Of a stretch of DNA of 64,000 nt, positions 20,952 through 29,354 are shown one piece after another (position 1 is the first letter of the stretch; every line of letters begins with the position of its first letter). Source of the DNA: Nocardioides sp. Root1257 (GTDB lineage: Bacteria > Actinomycetota > Actinomycetes > Propionibacteriales > Nocardioidaceae); the NCBI RefSeq assembly GCF_001425175.1, contig NZ_LMDV01000014.1:124001-188000 (forward strand), in the 5' to 3' direction. The translations under genes and the position numbers were made by a program. The notes below the pieces were generated by a model. The model was not told where the DNA came from and made no database searches. It was given only the letters and a program-made list of their open reading frames with translations.

Positions 20952-22982
20952 ATGGCCGACCCCGACGAGCACCCGGAGCTGCTGCCGGGCATGGCCCGGG
21001 CGTCGGTGAAGGCCTCACAGGCCAAGGCCCGCGCCACCCGCGCGCGCAAGGCCGCGGAGGCCGAGCCGGCGGCCGTCGACCCGGTGGCGCAGGTGCTCGT
21101 CGACGTCCCGCTCGCCCACCTGGACCGCCCGTTCGACTACGCCGTCCCGGCCGCGATGGCTGACACGGCCGTCCCGGGCGCGCGGGTCAAGGTCCGCTTC
21201 GCGGGGCAGGACGTCGACGGCTTCGTGCTCGCCCGGGGCACCGAGAGCGAGCACGCCGGTCGTCTCACCCCGCTGCGCCGGGTCGTCAGCCCCGAGCCGG
21301 TCATCCACCGCGAGATCGCGGGGCTGGCCGGCGAGCTCGCCGAGAGGTACGCCGGCACCCGCTCCGACGTGCTGCGGCTCGCGATCCCGACCCGGCATGC
21401 GACCACGGAGAAGGAGCCGTCCCCGGCCGCGGTGCCGTGGCGCCACGACGCCCGAGCGGGGGAGCAGGCCTGGGCCGAGCACGCGCCCGGCCCGGCCTTC
21501 CTGCGGCACCTGGCCGTCGGCGGCAGCCCCCGAGCGGTCTGGTCCGCGGCGCCGGCCACCGACTGGCCGGCGCTCGTCGCCCACGCCGCGGCCGCCACGC
21601 ACGCGTCGGGCCGGGGCGTCGTGATCTGCGTGCCCGACGGCAAGGACGTGGCCCGCGTGGACCGCGCGCTGGTCGCGGCGATGGGCGAGGGTCAGCACGT
21701 CACCCTCACCGCCGACGCCGGCCCGGCGCGGCGCTACCGCGACTTCCTCGCGGTCAGCCGAGGGGCCCGGCGCGTCGTCGTCGGCACCCGCGCGGCCGGG
21801 TTCGCCCCCGTCCGCGACCTCGGGCTCGTCGTCATCTGGGACGACGGCGACGACCTGCACGCCGAGCCGCGGGCCCCCTACCCCCACACCCGCGAGACGC
21901 TGCTGCTGCGCGCCGAGCGCGAGGGCGCGGGCGCCCTGATCGGCGGGTTCGTGCGCACCGTCGAGGCGGCGTACCTGCTCCGCACCGGCTGGGCCCAGGA
22001 GATCACCGCCGACCGGGCGGAGGTACGCCGGCGGGTGACCGTCCAGGTCGCCGGCACCGAGACCGACCGAGACCTGCACGCGCGCGGTGCGCGGATCCCG
22101 CGCGAGGTCCACCTCGTGGTCCGCGACGCCCTGGAGACCGGTCCGGTCCTGGTCCAGACGCCGCGGCTGGGCTACGTCAACGTCCTCGCCTGCGAGCGCT
22201 GCCGCACGCCGGCCCGCTGCGACGTGTGCCAGGGGCCGCTCGCCCTGACCGGCCCCGCGACCCCGCCGGCGTGCCGGTGGTGCGGCACCGCCGACGAGGC
22301 CTGGGCGTGCCGCGAGTGCGGGCACCGCGGGCTGCGGGCCCCCGTCCTCGGGGACGCCCGGACCGCCGAGGAGCTGGGCCGGGCACTGCCGAACATCCGG
22401 GTCCGCACCAGCTCCGGCGACACCGTCCTCGCGACCGTCTCGGGCACCCGCCAGGTCGTCGTCGCCACTCCGGGGGCCGAACCGGTCGCCGAGGGCGGCT
22501 ACGCCGCGGTGGTGCTGCTCGACACCTGGCTGCTGCTCTCGCGCATCGACCTGCGCGCCGGCGAGGAGGCGCTGCGCCGGTGGGCCGACGCCGCCGCGCT
22601 GGTCCGGCCGGGAGGGCGGGTGGTCGCCGTCGGCGACCCGGCCCACCCGACCCTCCAGGCGCTGGTGCGCTGGGACCCGGCCGGTCACGCCGAGCGCGAG
22701 ACAGATGAGCGGCTGGCGGCCCACCTGCCGCCCGCCAGCCGGCTGGCCACGATCACGGGCGAGCCCGGGGCGGTCGACGACGCCGTCACGCTCCTGGCGG
22801 CACCGGCGTCGGCCGAGCTGCTGGGTCCGGTGGACGTCTCCGAGGGGGAGAGCCGGGTCGTCGTCCGGGTGCCCCGGGCCGAGGGTGCCGACCTGTCGCG
22901 GGCTCTCGGCGAGCTCCAGCGGCTTCGCTCGGCGCGCAAGCTCGACGCCGTGCGCATCCAGGTCGACCCCCCGACGCTCTGA
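20952..22982 (+). CDS. priA: Primosomal protein N' (PriA), helicase motifs degenerate
   Basis: A 676-aa PriA homologue. The N-terminal 3'-DNA-binding domain (VLVDVPLAHLDRPFDYAVP) is clear, and eight cysteines near residues 414-458 (CERCRT, CDVCQG, CRWCGT, CRECGHRG) form the two zinc sites. The Walker A lysine loop is missing; the equivalent place reads VICVPDGKDVARV, as in other actinobacterial PriA proteins thought to lack helicase activity. It probably acts in replication restart as a DNA-binding and loading factor. A weak TAGAAC box lies 7 nt before the ATG. Confidence 0.9.
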   Translation: MADPDEHPELLPGMARASVKASQAKARATRARKAAEAEPAAVDPVAQVLVDVPLAHLDRPFDYAVPAAMADTAVPGARVKVRFAGQDVDGFVLARGTESEHAGRLTPLRRVVSPEPVIHREIAGLAGELAERYAGTRSDVLRLAIPTRHATTEKEPSPAAVPWRHDARAGEQAWAEHAPGPAFLRHLAVGGSPRAVWSAAPATDWPALVAHAAAATHASGRGVVICVPDGKDVARVDRALVAAMGEGQHVTLTADAGPARRYRDFLAVSRGARRVVVGTRAAGFAPVRDLGLVVIWDDGDDLHAEPRAPYPHTRETLLLRAEREGAGALIGGFVRTVEAAYLLRTGWAQEITADRAEVRRRVTVQVAGTETDRDLHARGARIPREVHLVVRDALETGPVLVQTPRLGYVNVLACERCRTPARCDVCQGPLALTGPATPPACRWCGTADEAWACRECGHRGLRAPVLGDARTAEELGRALPNIRVRTSSGDTVLATVSGTRQVVVATPGAEPVAEGGYAAVVLLDTWLLLSRIDLRAGEEALRRWADAAALVRPGGRVVAVGDPAHPTLQALVRWDPAGHAERETDERLAAHLPPASRLATITGEPGAVDDAVTLLAAPASAELLGPVDVSEGESRVVVRVPRAEGADLSRALGELQRLRSARKLDAVRIQVDPPTL

Positions 22983-22991
22983 GGCGCTCCT

Positions 22992-23050
22992 GGTCTCGAC
23001 ACGCGCCGTCGGGTCCGCTGACGCGTCCCCGGGCGCTTGCTCGACCACCG
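22992..23050 (+). repeat. Dispersed short repeat, copy 1 (GGTCTCGA...CTCGACCACCG)
   Basis: The gap between priA and def begins with GGTCTCGACACGC (22992-23004) and ends with CTCGACCACCG (23040-23050), with unrelated sequence between. The same pair of ends recurs, inverted, at 44618-44640 and 45066-45105. Confidence 0.6.
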
Positions 23051-23076
23051 ACAGGGAGTCCGCTGCGCGTCCTCCC

Positions 23077-23088
23077 TAGACTGTCGCG
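23077..23088 (+). promoter_or_regulatory. Leaderless-type promoter box of def
   Basis: TAGACT (23077-23082) lies 6 nt before the GTG start of def, and no Shine-Dalgarno is present. This spacing places the transcript start at or beside the start codon. Confidence 0.5.
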
Positions 23089-23634
23089 GTGCCCATCCAG
23101 CCGATCCGACTCTTCGGAGACCCCGTCCTGCGCAAGCCCGCGATCGAGGTCGTCGACTTCGACAAGGAGCTCCGCCGCCTGGTCGAGGACCTGACCGACA
23201 CGATGCTGGAGGCACCCGGTGCCGGCCTGGCCGCGCCGCAGATCGGGGTCGGCCTGCGAGTGTTCACCTGGCACGTCGACGGCGAGCTCGGCCACCTCGT
23301 CAACCCGCGCCTCGAGCTCTCCACCGACACCCAGCACGGTCCCGAGGGCTGCCTCTCCATCCCGGACCTGAGCTTCGACTGCACCCGCGCGCTCTCGGTG
23401 GTCGCCCACGGCTTCGACATGCACGGCGAGCCGGTCGTGATCGAGGGCTCCGAGCTGCTCGCCCGCGCGATCCAGCACGAGACCGACCACCTCGACGGCG
23501 TGCTCTTCGTCGACCGGCTCGACACCGATGCCCGCAAGGCCGCGATGAAGGCGATCCGGGAGGCCGAGTGGTTCGGGCTCGAGCGGCCGACGGTCAAGGT
23601 GTCGCCGCACGCCACCAACGGCTTCGGGTTCTGA
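23089..23634 (+). CDS. def: Peptide deformylase
   Basis: A 181-aa metalloenzyme that removes the formyl group from new proteins. All three motifs are present: GAGLAAPQIG near residue 43, EGCLSIP near 86 (metal-binding Cys) and QHETDHLDG near 128 (HEXXH). Its GTG start follows a TAGACT box by 6 nt with no ribosome-binding site, so the mRNA is probably leaderless. fmt follows after 5 bp, pairing the enzymes that remove and add the formyl group. Confidence 0.96.
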   Translation: MPIQPIRLFGDPVLRKPAIEVVDFDKELRRLVEDLTDTMLEAPGAGLAAPQIGVGLRVFTWHVDGELGHLVNPRLELSTDTQHGPEGCLSIPDLSFDCTRALSVVAHGFDMHGEPVVIEGSELLARAIQHETDHLDGVLFVDRLDTDARKAAMKAIREAEWFGLERPTVKVSPHATNGFGF

Positions 23635-23639
23635 GCGGG

Positions 23640-24578
23640 ATGCGCGTCGTCTTCGCCGGCACCCCCGAGGTCGCCCTGCCCTCCCTGGACGCCATCGCCG
23701 CGTCCGGCCACGAGCTCGTCGGCGTCGTCACCCGGCCCGACGCGCCCTTCGGCCGTGGCCGCAAGCTCACGCCGAGCCCGGTGGCCGTGCGCGCCGAGGA
23801 GCTGGGCGTCCCGGTCCTCAAGCCCGAGCACCCGCGCGACCCGGAGTTCCAGGAGGCCCTGCGCGCGCTCCGGCCGGAGTGCTGCCCGGTGGTCGCGTAC
23901 GGCGCGATGCTGCCGCAGTCGGCACTCGACATCCCGACCGTCGGCTGGGTCAACCTGCACTTCTCCGTGCTGCCGCACTGGCGCGGTGCGGCCCCGGTGC
24001 AGCACGCGATCTGGAACAACGACGAGGTCACCGGCGCGACGACCTTCCTGATCGTCAAGGAGCTCGACGCGGGCCCGACCTTCGGGGTGATGACCGAACG
24101 GATCCAGCCCGACGACACCTCCGGCGACCTCCTCGGCCGGCTCGCCGAGGGCGGCGCGGGGCTGCTCGTCGCGACCCTCGACGGGATCGAGGACGGCTCC
24201 CTGGACGCGCGACCCCAGCAGGCCGAGGGGGTGTCCTTCGCGCCGAAGATCCTGGTGGAGGACGCCCGCATCGACTGGTCGCGGCCGGCCATCGCCGTCG
24301 ACTGCCAGGTGCGCGCGTGCACGCCCGCGCCCGGCGCGTGGACGACGTACGACGGCGAGCGCGTCAAAGTCGGCCCGGTGACGCTCACCGAGCAGGTGCT
24401 GGAGCCCGGCCGGCTCGAGGTCAGCAAGGCCGAGGTGCTCGTGGGCACCGGCACCCACGCCGTACGCCTCGGCGACGTGAAGCCGCACGGGCGCAAGCAG
24501 ATGCCCGCCGCCGACTGGGTCCGGGGCCAGCGGATCGAGACCGGCGCAGCAGTCGGAGTGCCTGCCGATGCCGGCTGA
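23640..24578 (+). CDS. fmt: Methionyl-tRNA formyltransferase
   Basis: A 312-aa enzyme that formylates initiator Met-tRNA using 10-formyl-THF. The N-terminal domain starts MRVVFAGTPEVALPSL, the catalytic N-x-H is in WVNLHFSVLPHWRGAAP (near residues 103-119), and the aspartate is in KELDAGPTF. The C-terminal OB-like domain for tRNA begins around 210. ATG 23640 is 5 bp after def; the end overlaps rsmB by 11 bp, so the three genes form one translational unit. Confidence 0.96.
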   Translation: MRVVFAGTPEVALPSLDAIAASGHELVGVVTRPDAPFGRGRKLTPSPVAVRAEELGVPVLKPEHPRDPEFQEALRALRPECCPVVAYGAMLPQSALDIPTVGWVNLHFSVLPHWRGAAPVQHAIWNNDEVTGATTFLIVKELDAGPTFGVMTERIQPDDTSGDLLGRLAEGGAGLLVATLDGIEDGSLDARPQQAEGVSFAPKILVEDARIDWSRPAIAVDCQVRACTPAPGAWTTYDGERVKVGPVTLTEQVLEPGRLEVSKAEVLVGTGTHAVRLGDVKPHGRKQMPAADWVRGQRIETGAAVGVPADAG

Positions 24579-25902
24579 CCGGAAGCCCCGCGTCGACCCG
24601 GCCCGGATGGTCGCCTTCGAGGTGCTCAAGGCGGTCCGCGTCGACGACGCCTACACCAACCTGGTGCTGCCCGCCCTGCTGCGCGAGCACCGCCTGAGCG
24701 GCCGCGACGCCGCCTTCGCCACCGAGCTCGCCTCCGGGACGATCCGCTGGCAGGGGCTCTACGACGCGATCCTGGCCGCCTGCATCGACCGCTCCCTGAA
24801 CAAGGTCGAGCTGAAGGTGCTCGACGGCCTGCGGCTCGGCTGCCACCAGCTGCTCGCCATGCGGGTGCCGACCCACGCCGCGATCAGCACCACCGTCGAC
24901 CTGGTGCGCTTCCGCGTCAGCCAGGGCGCGGCCGGCTTCGCCAACGCGGTGCTCCGCAAGGTCTCCCAGCAGGACCTGGAGGCCTGGACCGCCCAGGTGG
25001 CGCCCGACGTGGCGACCGCCTCCAGCCACCCCGCCTGGGTGGTCGACGAGCTCCGCGCCGCCCTCGGCCGCGACGACGAGCTCGAGGCGCTGCTGGCCGC
25101 CGACAACGCACGCCCGAAGGTCACCCTGGTCGCCCGGCCCGGCCGCGCCACCCGCGAGGAGCTGGGGGGTGAGCCCACGCGCTTCTCGCCGTACGGCGTC
25201 GTGCTGGCCGGCGGCGACCCCGGCCAGGTCCGGGCGGTCGCCCAGGGACGCGCGGGCGTCCAGGACGAGGGCTCGCAGCTGGTCGCGATCGCCGCCGCCG
25301 CCGCAGCGGTCGATGGCCGTGACGCCCGCTGGCTCGACCTCTGCGCCGGGCCTGGTGGCAAGGCCGCGCTGCTCGCCGCGTTGGCCGCCGAGCGAGGCGC
25401 CGCCCTGGTCGGGTCGGAGCGCCAGCCGCACCGCGCCGGCCTCGTCCGCAAGGCCCTGACCGGTGGTCCGGGGGTGCTCGGGGTCGTCGCCGCCGACGGC
25501 ACGCGGCCGCCGTACCGGTCCGGCGCCTTCGACCGCGTCCTCGTCGACGCGCCCTGCACCGGACTGGGTGCGCTCCGGCGTCGCCCCGAGGCGCGCTGGC
25601 GCCGTCGTCCCGCCGACATCGCCGAGCTGGTGCCGCTCCAGGAGAGCCTCGTCGCGTCGGCCCTGGACCTGACGCGTTCCGGCGGCGTCGTGCTCTACGC
25701 GACCTGCTCGCCGGTGCTCGCCGAGACCGCCGGCGTCGTCAGGGCCGTCCTCGAGAGCCGCGACGACGTCCTCCTCGAGGACCTCGGCCCGGTGCTCCCC
25801 GACGTGCCCGACGCGGCAGGTCCGCTGCCGGGCACGCTGCAGCTGTGGCCGCACCGGCACGGCACCGACGCGATGTTCCTGGCGCTGCTGCGCAGACGGT
25901 GA
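24568..25902 (+). CDS. rsmB: 16S rRNA m5C967 methyltransferase RsmB
   Basis: A 444-aa protein with an N-terminal NusB-like RNA-binding domain (about 1-145) and a SAM-dependent Nol1/Nop2/Sun domain. The SAM-binding motif is LCAGPGGKAALLAAL near residues 257-271, the DAPCTGLGALRRRPEARW loop holds one active-site Cys near 328, and YATCSPV near 377 holds the second. It overlaps fmt by 11 bp. It is equivalent to the mycobacterial 'fmu' gene in the same position. Confidence 0.93.
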   Translation: MPADRKPRVDPARMVAFEVLKAVRVDDAYTNLVLPALLREHRLSGRDAAFATELASGTIRWQGLYDAILAACIDRSLNKVELKVLDGLRLGCHQLLAMRVPTHAAISTTVDLVRFRVSQGAAGFANAVLRKVSQQDLEAWTAQVAPDVATASSHPAWVVDELRAALGRDDELEALLAADNARPKVTLVARPGRATREELGGEPTRFSPYGVVLAGGDPGQVRAVAQGRAGVQDEGSQLVAIAAAAAAVDGRDARWLDLCAGPGGKAALLAALAAERGAALVGSERQPHRAGLVRKALTGGPGVLGVVAADGTRPPYRSGAFDRVLVDAPCTGLGALRRRPEARWRRRPADIAELVPLQESLVASALDLTRSGGVVLYATCSPVLAETAGVVRAVLESRDDVLLEDLGPVLPDVPDAAGPLPGTLQLWPHRHGTDAMFLALLRRR

Positions 25903-25903
25903 G

Positions 25904-26494
25904 CTACTTCTTCCACCGAGTCTCGTAGCGGAGCGCGTCGAGGAGCTCGTGGAGGACGTCCAGGGGCACGTCGTCGGCGGGCTGCACGGTCACGAAGTAG
26001 TTCGCGCCGACGTGCACGACCTGGTCGGACGGGTGGTCGGGGTCGTCGCCGGACCAGGAGTCGTACTCCGACATCGGCCGGGTCACCACCGTCAGGAAGC
26101 TGTCGCCCTTCGACACCGGGAACTTGTCGTCGGCAGCGGTGCCGACCTCCCAGTCCGGCAGCGCGCCCAGCACGACGGTCACGGGCAGGCGCTGGGCCGT
26201 CGGCTGGACGACGTCGGGGGGCGGCGGTGTCGCCGAGGCCGTGGGGGTCGGCTGGGTGGCCACCCCGGGATCGGTGCCGGTGGTGTCGTCGGAGCCGCCC
26301 AGGGAGCTGCCGAGGATCCCGACGACGGCCACGCCGGCGACCACGCAGCCGAGTCCGGCGGCCGCCGTACGACGGCGGCGCATGCGCGTGCCGGTGCGGG
26401 TGGAGACGCGGATCAGCTGGTCGAGGTCGGGGTCCTCGTCGCGCACCCGGTCGCGGAGTGCGGTGCCGAGCTCGGTGGGGTCGTCGTGGGTCAT
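25904..26494 (-). CDS. Membrane protein coupled to the ECF sigma factor
   Basis: A 196-aa protein with a charged cytoplasmic N-terminus (about 1-40), one membrane segment (LGCVVAGVAVVGILGSSLGG, about 48-67), a Thr/Pro-rich linker and an external domain (about 100-196). Its ATG overlaps the stop of the sigma gene by 1 bp, the usual position for an anti-sigma factor or partner. The zinc-binding H-x3-C-x2-C of ZAS anti-sigma factors is absent, so an anti-sigma role is an inference from position and topology only. Confidence 0.65.
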   Translation of the reverse strand: MTHDDPTELGTALRDRVRDEDPDLDQLIRVSTRTGTRMRRRRTAAAGLGCVVAGVAVVGILGSSLGGSDDTTGTDPGVATQPTPTASATPPPPDVVQPTAQRLPVTVVLGALPDWEVGTAADDKFPVSKGDSFLTVVTRPMSEYDSWSGDDPDHPSDQVVHVGANYFVTVQPADDVPLDVLHELLDALRYETRWKK

Positions 26495-27000
26495 CAGGTG
26501 GTCCTCTCGATCAGGTCGGCGGCGAGCAGCGGGCGGAGCCGCTGGAGCGCGCGCCGGGAGCGGGTGCGCACGGCCGACTCGGTGATGCCGAGGTCGTGGG
26601 CCGTGTCGGCGACGCTGCGGTCCTCCCAGTAGCGCAGCACCAGCACCGCCCGGTCGTGCGGCGGCAGGGTGGCGAGCGCGTCCAGCAGGTCCAGCCGGGT
26701 CGTGTGGTCGTCCTCGGGCGCGGCGGGCTCCGGCCCGAGGGTGGGATCCGCCGGCAGCTCGCTGTTGCGACGCAGCCGGCGGTGCGAGAGGTAGGTGTTG
26801 AGCAGCGTCCGGCGCGCGTACGCCAGCGGGTCGTCGGCGCGCGACACCCGACGCCACGAGGCGTAGACGCGGGCGTACGTCGCCTGCGTCAGGTCCTCGG
26901 TGAGGTGGTGGTCCCCGGTGAGCAGCAGCGCCGATCGGTGCAGCCGCGGCCCGGTGGTCCGCACGAACTCGGCGAACTCCTCGGCATCGTTCCTCGTCAC
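26494..27000 (-). CDS. SigE-family ECF RNA polymerase sigma factor
   Basis: A 168-aa sigma factor with only regions 2 and 4. Region 2 reads HHLTEDLTQATYARVYASWRR and region 4 has LATLPPHDRAVLVLRYWEDR followed by the helix-turn-helix SVADTAHDLGITESAVRTRS. This is the short SASP/SigE-type ECF group common in actinobacteria. GTG 27000 is the start. It is followed by the coupled membrane protein, which may control it; the signal is unknown. Confidence 0.9.
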   Translation of the reverse strand: MTRNDAEEFAEFVRTTGPRLHRSALLLTGDHHLTEDLTQATYARVYASWRRVSRADDPLAYARRTLLNTYLSHRRLRRNSELPADPTLGPEPAAPEDDHTTRLDLLDALATLPPHDRAVLVLRYWEDRSVADTAHDLGITESAVRTRSRRALQRLRPLLAADLIERTT

Positions 27001-27054
27001 AGCAGATCAGACTCCTCGAGTGCCCCGTCAGGTGACAGGCGACCGGGACTTTTC

Positions 27055-27792
27055 TCAGTCCAGCACGTGGCGCAGGTAGCGGCCGGGCGCGTCGAGGTAG
27101 GCCTTCCAGTGCTGCACCAGCTCGAGCTCCTCCCACGTCGTACGCCGCAGTCCCCACTCACCGACCTCGAGGATCGTGGCGCCCGGCATCGCCGCGAGCA
27201 CGGGGGAGTGCGTCGCGCAGAGGACCTGCCCGCCGTCCTCGACCACGGCGCCCAGCGTGGAGATCAGGCCGAGGGTGGACGAGAACGACAGCGCCGCCTC
27301 GGGCTCGTCGAGGCAGTAGAAGCCCGACGAGTCGAAGCGGGTGCGCAGCACGGCCAGGAACGACTCGCCGTGGCTCATCTCGTGGAAGCGCGGGTCGCGG
27401 CGCCCGGCGTCCTGCGGGCCGGGGTTGTCCTCCAGGTAGCTGTAGAAGCCGTGCATCGTCTCCGCGCGGAGGAAGAAGCCCCAACGTCCGCCCCCGAGCC
27501 CGCGCCGGAGCCGGAGCGTCCGCCCGAGCGGCGACTCGGACGATCGCGTCGCGTGCTGGCTGCCCGTCGATCCGCCCTCGGCGCCGAGGCCGTAGGCCAT
27601 CGCGATCGCCTCGACGATGGTCGACTTGCCGGATCCGTTCTCCCCGACCAGGAAGGTCACGCCCGGCGGGAGGGTGAGCCCGTCGGCCACCAGCTGGGCG
27701 ACGGCGGGGATCGTCATCGGCGAGGCTCCCGCCGGCAGCCGGCGTTCGGGGTCCACCTCCACGCGTACCACCGGCGGCTGGTCGAAGTCCAC
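27055..27792 (-). CDS. Single-domain AAA/ABC-type ATPase (YijB/'AAA_21'-like)
   Basis: A 245-aa P-loop ATPase of the RecF/SMC-like class. Walker A is FLVGENGSGKSTIVEAIA near residues 41-58, a Q-loop region follows, the ABC-type signature region is MSHGESFLAVL, Walker B is YCLDEPEAALSF, and the H-loop is ATHSPVLAA. These are the hallmarks of the stand-alone ATPase family often found singly in genomes, function unknown. I place the start at GTG 27792; an earlier in-frame start would overlap the ligD gene on the other strand. Confidence 0.75.
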   Translation of the reverse strand: MDFDQPPVVRVEVDPERRLPAGASPMTIPAVAQLVADGLTLPPGVTFLVGENGSGKSTIVEAIAMAYGLGAEGGSTGSQHATRSSESPLGRTLRLRRGLGGGRWGFFLRAETMHGFYSYLEDNPGPQDAGRRDPRFHEMSHGESFLAVLRTRFDSSGFYCLDEPEAALSFSSTLGLISTLGAVVEDGGQVLCATHSPVLAAMPGATILEVGEWGLRRTTWEELELVQHWKAYLDAPGRYLRHVLD

Positions 27793-27819
27793 CTCCGAAC
27801 CGTACGACGCCGGACCGCC

Positions 27820-27831
27820 TACATTGGGCGC
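27820..27831 (+). promoter_or_regulatory. Leaderless-type promoter box of the LigD-like gene
   Basis: TACATT (27820-27825) is 6 nt before the ATG at 27832, with no Shine-Dalgarno between, the pattern of a leaderless transcript. Confidence 0.45.
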
Positions 27832-28800
27832 ATGCCCTCGAAGCCGCCCGCGGTCGAGATCGACGTCGACGACCGGGTGGTGCGAGTGAGCAACCCGGAC
27901 CGGGTCTACTTCCCGGAGAGCGGCGCGACCAAGCTCGACCTCGTCGAGTACTACCTGGCCGTCGGTCCGGGCATCGTGAACGCGCTCTTCGAGCGGCCCT
28001 GCATGCTGCACCGCTTCCCGAAGGGGCTGTCGGGGGAGAAGGTCCACCAGAAGCGGCTCCCGAACGGCGCGCCCCCGTGGGTGGAGACGGTCCAGCTGCA
28101 CTTCCCGCGCTGGAACCGCACCGCCGACGAGCTCTGCGTGACCGAGCTCGGCGCGGTGATCTGGGCCGTGCAGATGTCGACGGTCGAGTTCCACCCCTGG
28201 AACAGCCGGCGCGAGGACACCGAGGTCCCCGACGAGTGGCGCATCGACCTCGACCCGGGTCCGCTCAGCGACTACGCCCAGGTCCGCCGGGTCGCGCACG
28301 TGGTCCACGAGGTGCTCGACGAGCTCGGTGCGGTCGGCTACCCGAAGACCAGCGGCAGCAAGGGGATGCACGTCTACGTGCGGATCCGTCCGGAGCACGG
28401 GTTCAAGCAGGTACGCCGGGGTGCGCTCGCGTTCGCGCGCGAGATCGAGCGCCGGATGCCCGAGGACGTCACCACGCAGTGGTGGAAGAAGGACCGCGAC
28501 CCTCACCACCTCTTCGTCGACTACAACCAGAACGCCCGCGACCACACGATCGCCGCGGCGTACTCCGTCCGTGGCCTGCCCGATGCTCGTGTCTCCACGC
28601 CGATCCGCTGGGACGAGGTCGACGACGCCGACCCGCACGACTTCACGATCTTCACCGTCCCGGACCGGTTCGCCGAGCTCGGCGACCTGCACGCCGACAT
28701 CGACGACCACCCCTTCGACATCACGCCGCTCCTGGAGTGGGCCGAGCGCGACGAGGCCGCGGGCGCGGTGACGCCGACCGAACCCGAGGAGGACGCATGA
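27832..28800 (+). CDS. LigD-type polymerase/primase (stand-alone PrimPol domain)
   Basis: A 322-aa protein corresponding to the polymerase domain of actinobacterial LigD. It opens with VEIDVDDRVVRVSNPDRVYFPE and has RFPKGLSGEKVHQKR, the catalytic aspartates in WRIDLDPGPL and the SGSKGMHVYVRI strand. Such domains add ribo- or deoxynucleotides at DNA ends in non-homologous end joining. No ligase or nuclease domain is fused and no Ku gene is nearby, so its partners, if any, are elsewhere. It is coupled (ATGA) to a small zinc-ribbon gene. Confidence 0.85.
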   Translation: MPSKPPAVEIDVDDRVVRVSNPDRVYFPESGATKLDLVEYYLAVGPGIVNALFERPCMLHRFPKGLSGEKVHQKRLPNGAPPWVETVQLHFPRWNRTADELCVTELGAVIWAVQMSTVEFHPWNSRREDTEVPDEWRIDLDPGPLSDYAQVRRVAHVVHEVLDELGAVGYPKTSGSKGMHVYVRIRPEHGFKQVRRGALAFAREIERRMPEDVTTQWWKKDRDPHHLFVDYNQNARDHTIAAAYSVRGLPDARVSTPIRWDEVDDADPHDFTIFTVPDRFAELGDLHADIDDHPFDITPLLEWAERDEAAGAVTPTEPEEDA

Positions 28801-29012
28801 AGACACCCGAACGCATGCAGGTCGAGGGACGCGCACTGAGCTGCGTGGTGTGCGAAGGCGGCACCTTCACCCGGCGCACGATCACGCTCATCACCTCGGG
28901 GGTCGCCAACTCGGGCTTCAACAAGGAGGTCGACGCGGTGACCTGCAGCAGCTGCGGCTACATCCACCAGTTCGTGCGCGGCGTCGTGCAGACGGTCGAG
29001 GAGCCGGCCTAG
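28797..29012 (+). CDS. Small zinc-ribbon protein
   Basis: A 71-aa protein with two CxxC knuckles, SCVVCEGG near residue 16 and CSSCGYIHQF near 50, and a short beta-rich middle (TRRTITLITSG). It looks like a nucleic-acid-type zinc ribbon, similar to small stand-alone proteins that end in CxxCGYIH. ATG 28797 overlaps the LigD-like stop by 4 bp, so the two are made together. A role in DNA end handling is an inference from the operon alone. Confidence 0.7.
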   Translation: MKTPERMQVEGRALSCVVCEGGTFTRRTITLITSGVANSGFNKEVDAVTCSSCGYIHQFVRGVVQTVEEPA

Positions 29013-29320
29013 CCGGTGATCTCGGCGCGCCGGAGCCGGACCAGCTCCTCGATCACCTCGTCGGGGACCGGGCGCTCGGTCGTGCACTGCACACCGCCCT
29101 TGGTGACGGTGAACCCGTCGAGCCGGTCGCGCACGGCGTCGACGGCCTCGGGACTGAACGGATAGATCCCGACGTGCGCCTTCGCAGGGTTGATCCCCAG
29201 CAGCGGCTTCCCGGCCAGCCGCCAGGCGAGCATCCCGTAGCTGGTGCCCTCCTCGGCGTCCGGCTCGGTGGCCAGCACGACGGCGCGGACGTGGTCGACG
29301 TACTCGTCGAAGGTCGGCAT
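29009..29320 (-). CDS. DUF1801/iron-chaperone-like small protein
   Basis: A 103-aa protein beginning MPTFDEYVDHVRAVVLATEPDAEEG and containing TSYGMLAWRLAGKPLLGIN followed by HVGIYPFSPEAV, the pattern of the DUF1801/YdhG family. The domain resembles frataxin-like iron chaperones, but function is unproven. Its TAG stop overlaps the end of the convergent zinc-ribbon gene by 4 bp. The gene is divergent from rpe, 34 bp away. Confidence 0.75.
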   Translation of the reverse strand: MPTFDEYVDHVRAVVLATEPDAEEGTSYGMLAWRLAGKPLLGINPAKAHVGIYPFSPEAVDAVRDRLDGFTVTKGGVQCTTERPVPDEVIEELVRLRRAEITG

Positions 29321-29341
29321 CGGGCCACGCTAGCCCGTCAC

Positions 29342-29354
29342 TAGACTTCCGGGC
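29342..29354 (+). promoter_or_regulatory. Leaderless-type promoter box of rpe
   Basis: TAGACT (29342-29347) lies 7 nt before the GTG start of rpe and there is no Shine-Dalgarno, so the transcript probably begins at the start codon. Confidence 0.5.

Noticed and set aside
25904..26494. A ZAS-type anti-sigma factor
   Set aside because: The position fits but the zinc-binding H-x3-C-x2-C motif is absent, so I called it only a membrane partner.
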